Shown here in pieces: positions 1 through 6,397 of a stretch of DNA of 9,769 nucleotides. The notes under the pieces were generated by a model. That model was not told where the DNA came from, made no database searches, and saw nothing but the letters and a program-made list of their open reading frames with translations. Positions within the stretch are counted from its first letter, which is position 1; the number at the start of each line of letters is the position of its first letter. The position numbers were made by a program, and so were the translations under genes. Source of the DNA: Acidobacteriota bacterium (GTDB taxonomy: Bacteria > Acidobacteriota > Terriglobia > Terriglobales > Acidobacteriaceae); the NCBI GenBank assembly GCA_021781255.1, contig JAJXXG010001213.1, forward strand, positions 1 through 9,769. Reading direction: 5' to 3'.

Positions 1-54
1 GACATTCACACCGCTTTGTTTTGCCAGTGTGCCGATGGTCAGATTCTCGCTCAC
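1..54 (-). CDS. merR: MerR mercury-responsive regulator, 5' end only (partial)
   Basis: Read on the minus strand from a GTG at 54, the sequence gives 18 codons (MSENLTIGTLAKQSGVNV) and then runs off the window. This is the usual beginning of the MerR winged-helix DNA-binding domain (a short polar leader, then LTIGxLAK..GVxV). A strong AAGGAGG lies at 61-67, seven bases before the GTG, which supports the start. MerR proteins repress and, with Hg(II) bound, activate the divergent merT promoter by untwisting an over-long spacer. The head-to-head position with merT and the operator at 66-97 support the call. The metal-binding cysteines lie outside the window, so Hg specificity is inferred from context. 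Confidence 0.85.
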   Translation of the reverse strand, partial: MSENLTIGTLAKQSGVNV

Positions 55-65
55 GAATCGCCTCC

Positions 66-97
66 TTGACTCCGTACCATAGTACGGAGTTTAGAGT
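66..97 (+). promoter_or_regulatory. MerR-type mer operator/promoter (PmerT)
   Basis: A -35 box TTGACT (66-71) and a -10-like TAGAGT (92-97) are separated by 20 bp. Between them is a perfect inverted repeat, ACTCCGTAC (69-77), spacer CATA, GTACGGAGT (82-90). The CCGTAC-N4-GTACGG core is the same as in the well-known Gram-negative mer operators, and an over-long 19-20 bp spacer is the hallmark of MerR-activated promoters. The element lies between divergent merR and merT and probably also autoregulates merR. Confidence 0.88.
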
Positions 98-120
98 GAA
101 ATAAGGAAGATTCGCCAAGG

Positions 121-474
121 ATGCGCTCTGTACTCAACACGAAAACAACCCTTATAGGCGGCGTGCTCGCTGGGATCGGGGCATCTGCCTGTTGTGTGGG
201 GCCGCTCTTGCTTCTAAGCATGGGCATCGGCGGGTCCTGGATCGCGCATATGACCGCACTCGAACCGTATCGGCCAGTCTTTATTGTTCTGACGGTTCTG
301 TTTCTCGGGTGGACCTTTTGGAAACTCTACCTGGCGCCTCAAAGCTGCGCCGTTGGCGATAGCTGCATTGCTGATCATACTCGGAAGGTGCAGCGAATTC
401 TGTTTTGGGTGCTACTTCCGGTTGTGTTCCTACTCGTAATCAGTCCCTGGATCTTGCCCTTCTTCTATCGCTGA
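121..474 (+). CDS. merT: MerT mercuric ion transport protein
   Basis: The 117-residue inner-membrane protein carries Hg(II) from periplasmic MerP to the cytoplasm. Three hydrophobic segments are visible (about residues 11-34, 53-72 and 93-113). The first contains the vicinal pair C24-C25 in SACCVGP, and the loop after the second has C77 and C83; these positions and the length match canonical MerT. It is the first gene after the mer promoter. An AAGGA at 103-107 is rather far from the ATG, and an AAGG directly abuts it, so initiation signals are mediocre. Unusually, no mercuric reductase gene follows in this operon, so the imported Hg(II) would need a MerA encoded elsewhere. Confidence 0.95.
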   Translation: MRSVLNTKTTLIGGVLAGIGASACCVGPLLLLSMGIGGSWIAHMTALEPYRPVFIVLTVLFLGWTFWKLYLAPQSCAVGDSCIADHTRKVQRILFWVLLPVVFLLVISPWILPFFYR

Positions 475-486
475 AAGGAACCTGTG

Positions 487-777
487 ATGCGTAAACGGCT
501 CGCTGCTCTTCTCATCGGTTTGCCGGTATCGGCATTTGCCGCAGCTCCGCAAACTACTGTTCTCGACGTTCAGAACATGACCTGCTCCATGTGCTCCGTC
601 ACGATTCGCAAAGCGCTGGAGAAAGTGCCTGGGGTCATTGATGCAAAGGTGGACTACGATCACAGGACAGCGACAGTGAAGTACGACGAAGAGAAGACAA
701 ATCCGTCGGCACTGGTGAAGGCCACCACGAACGCCGGTTTCCCTTCGACTGTGCATATCGGAGCACAAAAGCCATGA
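487..777 (+). CDS. merP: MerP periplasmic mercury-binding protein
   Basis: The periplasmic Hg(II) carrier hands the ion to MerT. It has an N-terminal signal peptide (basic MRKR, hydrophobic stretch, AFAAAP cleavage region near residues 16-21). A heavy-metal-associated ferredoxin-like domain follows, with the binding loop NMTCSMC. I chose the ATG at 487 rather than the GTG at 484 because it puts the two metal cysteines at C33 and C36, the usual MerP positions, and sits nine bases after AAAGGA (474-479). The merT stop is 12 bp upstream. The stop overlaps the next start as ATGA, implying translational coupling. The length, 96 residues, is slightly above the common 91. Confidence 0.94.
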   Translation: MRKRLAALLIGLPVSAFAAAPQTTVLDVQNMTCSMCSVTIRKALEKVPGVIDAKVDYDHRTATVKYDEEKTNPSALVKATTNAGFPSTVHIGAQKP

Positions 778-992
778 CAACGACGGCAGTCATTCTCGAA
801 TCCATGCTGACCTGCCCGCAGTGCGGTCATGCCACGTTGGAAAATATGCCTCTCGATTCCTGCCGTTTCTTCCATGAGTGCGCCCATTGCCACGCTCTGC
901 TGCGGCCTCAACCTGCAGATTGCTGCGTTTTCTGCTCCTACGGCTCAGTAAAGTGTCCTCCAGTACAACTGCAAGGCCGCTGCTGTAGTTGA
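774..992 (+). CDS. GDCCVxC-domain small Cys-rich protein of mer operons
   Basis: The 72-residue protein contains 11 cysteines: C14 and C17 (TCPQC), C30, C36 and C39 (ECAHC), the family signature ADCCVFCSYGS with C50, C51 and C54, then C61, C70 and C71. It matches the GDCCVxC (seleno)protein family often found beside mer genes, here with Ala in place of the first Gly and with Cys at every metal or selenium position. No signal peptide or membrane segment is seen, so it is probably cytoplasmic. The start overlaps the merP stop (ATGA). A zinc-ribbon-like or mercury-binding role is plausible, but no biochemical function is established to my knowledge. The same reading frame continues past the TGA into the VOC gene's ATG. 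Confidence 0.85.
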   Translation: MTTTAVILESMLTCPQCGHATLENMPLDSCRFFHECAHCHALLRPQPADCCVFCSYGSVKCPPVQLQGRCCS

Positions 993-1031
993 GTTCGTGG
1001 TGCTGCTTACTTTGCCGCCGGAGCAACTGAG

Positions 1032-1390
1032 ATGTGCGATGTCGCCACGCCGAATCTCCCTTCGCGCGATTTCGAGAGAACGTCACAGTTCTATCCTGCT
1101 CTCGGGTTCCCAGAGGTTCGGCGGGACAGCGGCTGGATGATTCTGGAACGCGGGGATCTCACTCTGGAGGTCTTCCATCATCCCGAATTAGATCCTTTAA
1201 CCAGTTGGTTCAGTTGCTGTCTGCGGCTGGACGATCTCGACTCGTTCTATGCGTCCTGTAAAGCAGCAGGACTGCCGGAAGGATGTGAGGTCAGCCTCGA
1301 CTTCATCCTCCCAGAGTCGAATCGTGGGGTAGTCGCATCGGTGCTCTGATCGATCCAGATGGCACGCTTGTGCGACTGATTCAGAACGCG
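1032..1390 (+). pseudogene. VOC/glyoxalase (bleomycin-resistance-like) gene, frameshifted
   Basis: An ATG at 1032, eight bases after GGAG (1020-1023), opens a VOC-fold protein: DVATPNLPSRDFERTSQFY, ALGF, a GWMILERGDLTLEVF strand, then TSWFSCCLRLDDLDSFY and a helix ending GLPEGC (codons to 1286). From about 1289 the family-like C-terminal half continues in another frame: RLHPPRVESWGSRIGALID, followed by PDGTLVRLIQNA ending at 1390. One base appears lost near 1287-1289. Without it, the original frame gives about 20 unrelated residues and stops at 1349. The shifted frame stays open to 1588, but the part after 1390 does not resemble the family. Intact relatives are small dimeric proteins of unclear substrate. 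It could be a true pseudogene or a sequencing error. Confidence 0.75.
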
Positions 1391-1623
1391 AGACGCAAGG
1401 GTTTCCCCAACCAGTGCAGCGATCCACAGCAATGCGCGGGTTGTTTTCGCGCCGGTCGTGGTACATGTCTTACTCGGCTCAACGCCATGCGGCAACTTCT
1501 CCGCCATGTTCAACGTTGTCAATGTGTGGATTTGAACGAGTGCGGTGGCATAGCATCCGCGTTGGCCGGAAGCAGCCGTTCACACTGACTGGGAGATGAT
1601 TGGGCCAGCGCGGTTCAAACGGT
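1391..1623. other. Gap between converging gene blocks, no gene recognised
   Basis: This stretch separates the mer operon from the converging minus-strand block. Short open frames exist on both strands, but none has a ribosome-binding site or recognisable family features. No clear rho-independent terminator (GC-rich hairpin plus T-run) was seen. The shifted VOC frame stays open to 1588 and may mark decayed sequence. Confidence 0.4.
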
Positions 1624-2217
1624 TCACGGCATCTGACGCGACGTCGCAGATTGAAACTGCTCCTGGATTTTTGTCTTTAGTTCCTCATACTCTGCGTTAT
1701 TAAAAGCGCCTGAGTTCCTCCAGCGGATACGGCCGTCCTGTCCCAGAAGTATTACGTATGCATGGCTGTCGTTGGCAACGTTGAGACGCTGCTTCCACAA
1801 CTGTTCATTCTCATAGGACACAATTGTGCTTTCGTGCAAAGAAGGTGGCATGTCGCTCTTAAGTTTGGAGACAATGACGCCGCGAAGAAGCCGTGGGGCC
1901 GACTCCAGCATGATCACTGTGGAAAGTGCTACAGAGCGATTGGACCCGAAGTCTCTCAAGAGATCCCTGTCCCAAAGCTGGGTGTCTTTGCCTCCGGCCT
2001 CGCTGAAGGAAAACACGACTAGAGCGATTTTGCCTTCAACCGTCATCAAAAGATGCGCAGGATTTCCGGAGAGGCTTTGACCCGTAACATCGGACAAGGG
2101 GTCTCCAAGACGGAGAGGTAGGGCTGCAGGCTGACCGTGTATTGTCCATGCCGGCATCAATAGTGCGAGCGCGACAGTGAACAAAATATCTCCGGAGATC
2201 CTTCGGTTACGGTTCAT
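1624..2217 (-). CDS. Secreted thioredoxin-fold (redoxin-like) protein without cysteines
   Basis: The ATG at 2217 is preferred over the GTG at 2226 because the strong AGGAGG lies about nine bases before the ATG and partly covers the GTG; this gives 197 residues. The N-terminus has basic residues and a hydrophobic run (about residues 8-26), a likely Sec signal or anchor. The rest reads like an AhpC/redoxin relative: LRLGDPLSDVTG, a beta strand KIALVVFSFSEAGGKD where peroxiredoxins carry their active cysteine, then HAYVILLGQDGRIRWRNSG and a C-terminal helix. There is no cysteine anywhere, so it cannot be a thiol oxidoreductase; a structural or assembly role is possible but unproven. It lies downstream of the hydrolase on the same strand and may belong to that operon. 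Confidence 0.7.
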   Translation of the reverse strand: MNRNRRISGDILFTVALALLMPAWTIHGQPAALPLRLGDPLSDVTGQSLSGNPAHLLMTVEGKIALVVFSFSEAGGKDTQLWDRDLLRDFGSNRSVALSTVIMLESAPRLLRGVIVSKLKSDMPPSLHESTIVSYENEQLWKQRLNVANDSHAYVILLGQDGRIRWRNSGAFNNAEYEELKTKIQEQFQSATSRQMP

Positions 2218-2299
2218 CTTGTTCACCTCCTATGACACTTTCCCAAGAGTGTGGACGCGTGGTCGGTAGGCTTGGCCCAATCTTTGCGATCCCTGTAAA

Positions 2300-3397
2300 T
2301 CATCGCCGGGCGTCGGCGAGTGCCACGCGAGCTTCCTGGTCGACCGTGCCATTGTTAAAAAATCGGTACGCGACGTCGGCGTACTTCTGAGGTTGTTCGA
2401 GCATTGGCAGGTGTGCCGAATTGGAAAGCCAGGAAATGCCCACAGTGCCGGGAATGTCGCACGCGAGCCGTTTCGCTATCGCAGGGCCAAAGTTTGTGTC
2501 CTTCTCTCCCCAAAGGATTAGAACCGGCTTTGTGAATCGGCGCATTGCCGGGACCGCATCCAGCGTGAGACGGTTGTTCGGCGGATCAAGCTGCGACGCG
2601 AAGAAGCGACGGAGACGTTGCCATCGAAGCGCACTCGCGAGGTGCTCGGAAGCGAACGCATCAAGCGTTTCATCGGTGAGCGTAGATTGGTTGACAACTG
2701 CGATTGAGTAGAGATACCGCTGGACACGCCGGGAGTGCAATGCGGCAAACACCAGCGGACTCGACAGAGGATTTGTGATCAGGTGGAGGTCGCCCGTCTC
2801 TGGTTTGCTGGGCCATTGATCGTAGGCTTCAACATTCGTGAGGATCGCCATCTCGATTCGGTCGGGATTCTGCTGCATGAGGAGTTGGAGGATAGCACCG
2901 CCGTGATCGTGGCCGATGAAACGAGCCGAACGAATTTCTAATCGGTCCATTAATTCCGTCACCATCCGCACGTCCTGGGGCAAACGATAATCGTCGTTCA
3001 GGCGCACGGGCGTGTCGCCCAATCCAAGAAGATCTGGGGCGATCACGCGGAAGTGTCTGGCCAGCAGCGGCACCACTTCGTGCCATTCGTAGACGCTGAA
3101 GGGACAGCCGTGTAGCAGAATCAAGGGTTCCCCCTCACCCTCGTCGATGTAGGCGACTTTATAGCTCCCCAGATCGATAACCTTTTTGCGCCCCGCCATA
3201 GCGTCATGGGTAGAATCGTCCGGCGGCACGGCGTATCTAGAATCGTCGCGAATGAAGGCCCCCGATGTGAATGCGAGCACGAACCAGCCAAAAGACAGGA
3301 ACCCCGCTACGGAGCCGAGGGACGCCCAGAGTTTCCGTGAACGCGTCTGCTTGCGTGGATCACGCGGTGCCTGCGCCTTCCGATTGCTAAGAATCAC
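2300..3397 (-). CDS. Membrane-anchored alpha/beta hydrolase (dehalogenase/epoxide-hydrolase-like)
   Basis: I place the start at the GTG at 3397 because GGAGG (3406-3410) sits eight bases before it, giving 365 residues. An ATG at 3421 is the alternative, and longer versions would overlap the upstream gene. An arginine/lysine-rich leader is followed by one hydrophobic segment (about residues 23-43), so the enzyme probably faces the periplasm, tethered to the inner membrane. The fold's landmarks are the oxyanion-hole HGCPF (about 96-100), the nucleophile elbow GHDHGG with Asp164, the acid region WGEKDTNF (Asp300) and the catalytic His329 in SAHLP. An Asp nucleophile in GHDxGG is typical of haloalkane and fluoroacetate dehalogenases and epoxide hydrolases rather than Ser esterases. 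The substrate is unknown. Confidence 0.85.
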   Translation of the reverse strand: MILSNRKAQAPRDPRKQTRSRKLWASLGSVAGFLSFGWFVLAFTSGAFIRDDSRYAVPPDDSTHDAMAGRKKVIDLGSYKVAYIDEGEGEPLILLHGCPFSVYEWHEVVPLLARHFRVIAPDLLGLGDTPVRLNDDYRLPQDVRMVTELMDRLEIRSARFIGHDHGGAILQLLMQQNPDRIEMAILTNVEAYDQWPSKPETGDLHLITNPLSSPLVFAALHSRRVQRYLYSIAVVNQSTLTDETLDAFASEHLASALRWQRLRRFFASQLDPPNNRLTLDAVPAMRRFTKPVLILWGEKDTNFGPAIAKRLACDIPGTVGISWLSNSAHLPMLEQPQKYADVAYRFFNNGTVDQEARVALADARR

Positions 3398-3441
3398 AGT
3401 GACGACCTCCGTTTGCGGCATGATGCCGCATTGCAGCCTTT

Positions 3442-3942
3442 CTATGCGACGGACACACGGTGACGCAGCAGCGCACGACCGATTATGGGACCCCCGACTG
3501 CTATCGGGAGAAGCCAATAGCTGATCGCAGGAAGATCCTTCCACAGGGGCAAGCTCTTCCCGTTGTCAACGTAGAATGCAGTCAGCATGAGGACGTAGGA
3601 CATACCCATTCCTGTAATATGCCAACGGATCCACCCGGACCAACGTTGACGCTTGGCCGTGCGTCCGACCAACGCTGCCGTGAAGGATAGGACACCCAGT
3701 ACGAATAATGGATAGTCCCGCGTCCAGCGGGCCACTGATAATCCCGTCGCCAAGAAAACTAGGCCCGAGAGACACCAGAAGTAGATCGTGCCGAAATGGG
3801 GGTGCCGTCCCCGCCGCTTTGGGCTCAACATCGCTACTGCGCCGGTCAGGACACACACAAGGCCCAGCAGAACATGGAGTGCAACAAGCGCGAGAAAAAT
3901 AGGCGAGGTAGAAGGCACCTCAATTCCGGCCACGTTGGTCAT
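3442..3942 (-). CDS. DUF2306-like integral membrane protein
   Basis: The 166-residue protein has about five hydrophobic segments. The first ends in a GAVAMLSPKRRGRHPHFG loop with paired histidines, and a later WIRWHITGMGMSYVLMLTA segment carries another conserved-looking histidine. This pattern (membrane helices with His near the ends, Lys/Arg-rich loop) resembles the DUF2306 group of small membrane proteins. The ATG at 3942 follows an AGGGG, five bases after the end of the TetR gene. It lies between the regulator and the hydrolase in a same-strand run, so co-transcription is likely. No function can be stated. Confidence 0.72.
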   Translation of the reverse strand: MTNVAGIEVPSTSPIFLALVALHVLLGLVCVLTGAVAMLSPKRRGRHPHFGTIYFWCLSGLVFLATGLSVARWTRDYPLFVLGVLSFTAALVGRTAKRQRWSGWIRWHITGMGMSYVLMLTAFYVDNGKSLPLWKDLPAISYWLLPIAVGGPIIGRALLRHRVSVA

Positions 3943-3947
3943 GTCCC

Positions 3948-4664
3948 CTAACCCCGATCTCTTCTTACTGCGGACCGGCCTTCGTGCGCCGACTCTTTAA
4001 GTTCTCGCTCTGGTCCGGCATTTATTCCTTTGAGGAACAGTTCAGCAGTGTGTCGGCCCATAGCCTCCCGTCCGGCTCGATTCATCTTCAGCTTCGTGGA
4101 TGGAAACAGGATGGTTTCGGCGACTGCAAGATACTGAACCATCCCGACCAGGCTCGCGACTGCCCGCCGGGTGTCCAAGTCGGCACGGAACGCGGTGCTT
4201 GCTTTTCCCTCGTCAATGAGCGAACCAATCTGGGCAGCATGGCCGCTGGAATAACGTCGAATATCGGCGACGAGCGTGCTGTCGCCTTCGAGCATTGCCC
4301 GGTGCAACATGCGGAGCGTCAGTGCTTCCTCAAGCGTGACCTTCACCCAGTCGCTTATGAACCCCGCAAGTCGCTCCTGCGGCGTTCCATCGCTTACTCC
4401 GGCGCGTGCCAGTAACGCTGCCACCCGGCCCGCCGCACCTTCGAGCGCCGCCCGGAACAGACCGGCCTTATTTCCGAAGTAGTAGTAGATCAATTGGCTG
4501 TTCACTCGTGCCGCAGCAGCTATCTGACGAATGGTCACACCTTGCATTCCGCTGGATGCGAAGAGCGGGGTTGCTGCGGCGACGATCATGGCTCTTGTAG
4601 CCGGGGTTGCTTGATCCGGTTCGGTCGCTGACCTGGGCTGAGATGGTGCTGGGGTTCGCCTCAT
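3948..4664 (-). CDS. TetR/AcrR-family transcriptional regulator
   Basis: I chose the ATG at 4664, which overlaps the stop of the upstream gene as ATGA and has GAGG five bases before it, giving 238 residues. An upstream in-frame start at 4694 lies inside the previous gene and is less likely. Residues about 22-70 form the TetR_N helix-turn-helix: a helix ending in PLFASSGMQGVTIRQIA, then the recognition helix and the family's most conserved stretch LIYYYFGNKAGLFRAAL. The all-helical remainder is the ligand-binding and dimer domain. The C-terminal tail is unusually charged. It probably represses its own operon through the inverted repeat at 5196-5215; the inducer is unknown. Confidence 0.9.
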   Translation of the reverse strand: MRRTPAPSQPRSATEPDQATPATRAMIVAAATPLFASSGMQGVTIRQIAAAARVNSQLIYYYFGNKAGLFRAALEGAAGRVAALLARAGVSDGTPQERLAGFISDWVKVTLEEALTLRMLHRAMLEGDSTLVADIRRYSSGHAAQIGSLIDEGKASTAFRADLDTRRAVASLVGMVQYLAVAETILFPSTKLKMNRAGREAMGRHTAELFLKGINAGPERELKESAHEGRSAVRRDRG

Positions 4665-5140
4665 CCGTTCCTCGCCAGCACGACCGTGGCCCACAGGGAG
4701 GCAACAAAATTCAGGAGTTGGAGGACGGCACGCAGGTTATGCCAGAACGCAAAACGATCGAGAACGCGCGCGAGGTTGGCTTCGTCTGAAGGTTCGTATT
4801 TGCGTTGACTGAAGTTGATCGGGGCCGCTCGAGCTGTGACCAGAGAATGCAGGACGGCCAGCACGCCTGAGATATCGAGCGGAGCCTGTAATGTGTTGGG
4901 AAGATGACAGAGGCGCCCGCTCACCGCCGCGGCCACGGCAAGGACCAGCGACGCGATGCCCATTGGAGGGTAGAGAAACAAGCCGTTTCCCTGATCGCCG
5001 GCCCTGCTGTACGCCGAATAGGCCAGGGCGCCGATTCGGCGGCGCGCAGGCAGTTGCTTGATTGCCTGGTCGAGGCTCATGCCCGCACCTGGCCCTATGA
5101 CGGCTGTGGTCGCAATGGTCAGGATCAACGGAAGCTGCAT
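4661..5140 (-). CDS. DUF1772-like (anthrone-oxygenase-like) membrane protein
   Basis: The 159-residue protein has four hydrophobic segments (near the N-terminus, about 60-75, 85-105 and the C-terminus). Features seen in the DUF1772 family include a Gly-rich first helix followed by the LDQAIKQLPARRRIG loop, a Tyr-rich stretch with a proline-containing second helix, and the late pair DRFAFWHNLRAVLQLLNF. The ATG at 5140 is preceded by GGAGG with only a four-base gap. It is the first gene of the minus-strand block, just downstream of the promoter and palindrome at 5168-5215, and is translationally coupled to the TetR gene. Function is unknown; similar proteins often sit next to TetR or MarR regulators. 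Confidence 0.7.
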   Translation of the reverse strand: MQLPLILTIATTAVIGPGAGMSLDQAIKQLPARRRIGALAYSAYSRAGDQGNGLFLYPPMGIASLVLAVAAAVSGRLCHLPNTLQAPLDISGVLAVLHSLVTARAAPINFSQRKYEPSDEANLARVLDRFAFWHNLRAVLQLLNFVASLWATVVLARNG

Positions 5141-5167
5141 GAAGCCTCCAGGTTCAGCTACCCCTGA

Positions 5168-5197
5168 AGTCTAGTGGTTGGGCGTCTTGTCTGTCAA
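5168..5197 (-). promoter_or_regulatory. Sigma70-like promoter for the minus-strand block
   Basis: On the minus strand a perfect -35 TTGACA (5197-5192) is followed after 18 bp by a -10-like TAGACT (5173-5168). Transcription would start near 5161, about 20 bases before the first start codon at 5140. The -35 box overlaps one end of the palindrome at 5196-5215, so a bound repressor would block RNA polymerase. Confidence 0.6.
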
Positions 5198-5215
5198 TCA
5201 ATCGCCTGATTGATT
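5196..5215. promoter_or_regulatory. Perfect 8+8 inverted repeat, probable TetR operator
   Basis: AATCAATC (5196-5203), centre GCCT, and GATTGATT (5208-5215) form an exact inverted repeat with a four-base centre. Its size, shape and AATCAATC half-site are typical of TetR-family operators. It abuts the -35 of the promoter for the operon that encodes a TetR regulator and lies in the divergent gap before acr3. Autorepression is the simplest reading. Confidence 0.7.
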
Positions 5216-5291
5216 CGCGCCGATACAAGGGGACATGGTGATCTCATCAATATTTCTCTCGTAGCTCCCGATTTCTACGGACATGTTGGAG

Positions 5292-5321
5292 TTTACAAAA
5301 CTAGTTTTATGGTGCTATTGT
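5292..5321 (+). promoter_or_regulatory. Possible acr3 promoter with internal palindrome
   Basis: A -35-like TTTACA (5292-5297) and a -10-like TATTGT (5316-5321) are 18 bp apart, upstream of the ACR3 start at 5345. Between them lies the exact 12-bp palindrome AAAACTAGTTTT (5297-5308). A symmetrical AT-rich element over the promoter is where an ArsR repressor usually binds, so this is a candidate ArsR site. Neither hexamer is a perfect match. Confidence 0.4.
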
Positions 5322-5344
5322 CATTTCTGTTGAGGAGTATCCAT

Positions 5345-6382
5345 ATGGCAAATACTGCGACCGCGACACCTGCTCAAAGAGTTGAACACGCTCACCTCGG
5401 TACGGTCGACAAGCTGTTTTCGGGGTTGATTCTGGCATCGATGGCGGCCGGACTGATCTTTGGAAGGGCCGCTCCCAAGGTGGGAGCCTCACTGGAACCT
5501 CTGATCCCTCTCGGACTGTTCCTGATGATTTATCCGACCGTCGCCAAGGTGCCGTTCGGCGACTTGCATGGTGCGGCCTTGGAACGCCGCCCCGCTGGAC
5601 TGTCAGTTTTTCTCAATTATCTGGTGAACCCGCTGCTCCTGTACGGCTTTGGATGGGTCTTCCTCCGCGGGCAGCCTGAGCTTTGGACGGGCCTTATTCT
5701 GCTGGGTATCGCTCCCTGCATCGGCATGGTGATGGTCTGGGCGGACATGGGCGGAGCGGATAACCCCTTGTCGGTGGTACTGATGGCATGGAACTCGGTA
5801 ATTCAGATCGTCTCGGTTCCCGTCTGGATTCTGTTGCTGGTAGGGACCAAGGTGCCATTGCAGATCGGCGTAGTTCTCAAGAGCACTTTTCTCTACCTGA
5901 TCCTTCCTTTGGCGTTCGGCGCATTGACTCGCAGGATCGCTCTGCGGCGGAAGGGACGGGAGTGGTTCAAGTCGCGCCTTGTGCCCGTGCTGAGCAAAAT
6001 GCAGTTGATCGCCCTCCTGGCAACGCTGGTCGTGATGTTTGCGATAAAGGGAGAAGTGATCGTGAACCAACCTGCCCTCATCCTGAAGATGGCCGCTCCG
6101 TTGATCCTCTTTTTCTTCACACTTTTTAACGTCGGCTACTGGGTAAGCCGCGCCATGCACCTTCGGAACGACAAAGCTGCTACCGTGGGATTCCATGTCA
6201 CGGGGCGCAACTTTGAACTCTCGATTGCGCTTGCTTTGTCTGCCTTCGCCTCGACGCCACTCGTGGCGGTATCCACTGTCGTCGGACCTCTCATTGAGAT
6301 TCCAACAATGCTGGCATTGGTATGGTGGAGCCGGCATCTACAAGCGTCGGCGCCACAGAAGTCACCCATGACGAGCGCATAG
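5345..6382 (+). CDS. acr3: ACR3-family arsenite efflux transporter
   Basis: The inner-membrane carrier exports As(III) from the cytoplasm. I chose the ATG at 5345 because GAGGAG lies just upstream and the open frame before it (from 5210) runs through the promoter region. The protein is 345 residues with about ten hydrophobic segments, the usual ACR3 size. Family marks include GLFLMIYPTVAKVPF (about 57-71), the sole cysteine C125 in GIAPCIGMVMVW (the functionally essential ACR3 position), GADNPLSVVLMAWNS (137-151), and the late GRNFELSIALALSAF and VVGPLIEIPTM with Glu318. It is followed 15 bases later by arsR, an order (pump, then regulator) that differs from the common arsR-first arrangement. 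It is also called arsB in some annotations. Confidence 0.93.
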   Translation: MANTATATPAQRVEHAHLGTVDKLFSGLILASMAAGLIFGRAAPKVGASLEPLIPLGLFLMIYPTVAKVPFGDLHGAALERRPAGLSVFLNYLVNPLLLYGFGWVFLRGQPELWTGLILLGIAPCIGMVMVWADMGGADNPLSVVLMAWNSVIQIVSVPVWILLLVGTKVPLQIGVVLKSTFLYLILPLAFGALTRRIALRRKGREWFKSRLVPVLSKMQLIALLATLVVMFAIKGEVIVNQPALILKMAAPLILFFFTLFNVGYWVSRAMHLRNDKAATVGFHVTGRNFELSIALALSAFASTPLVAVSTVVGPLIEIPTMLALVWWSRHLQASAPQKSPMTSA

Positions 6383-6397
6383 AAAGGAGCAAAAACT

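Noticed and set aside
990..1034. The TGA ending the GDCCVxC gene is in frame with the VOC gene's ATG, suggesting Sec readthrough or a fusion.
   Set aside because: The family's selenocysteine variants place U inside the Cys motifs, all of which are Cys here. The VOC gene has its own GGAG eight bases before its ATG, and no hairpin after the TGA was evident.
2235..2252. ACACT...AGTGT hairpin between the hydrolase and the redoxin-like gene as a terminator.
   Set aside because: The stem is only five base pairs, has no T-run, and lies just upstream of a co-directional gene.
3398..3544. Longer hydrolase start overlapping the DUF2306-like gene.
   Set aside because: The extra residues are the neighbouring gene in another frame; the GTG at 3397 has the best ribosome-binding site.
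3984..4415. Plus-strand open frame of 143 codons opposite the TetR gene.
   Set aside because: It lies entirely antisense to a well-supported TetR coding region and has no recognisable domain.
5210..5344. N-terminal extension of ACR3 by 45 codons.
   Set aside because: It runs through the promoter-like region; the ATG at 5345 has GAGGAG upstream and gives the usual ACR3 length and N-terminus.
5603..6337. Long open frame of 244 codons on the minus strand opposite acr3.
   Set aside because: It is antisense to a clearly conserved transporter, its product is low-complexity and rich in Gln, His, Arg and Asp, and it has no family features.
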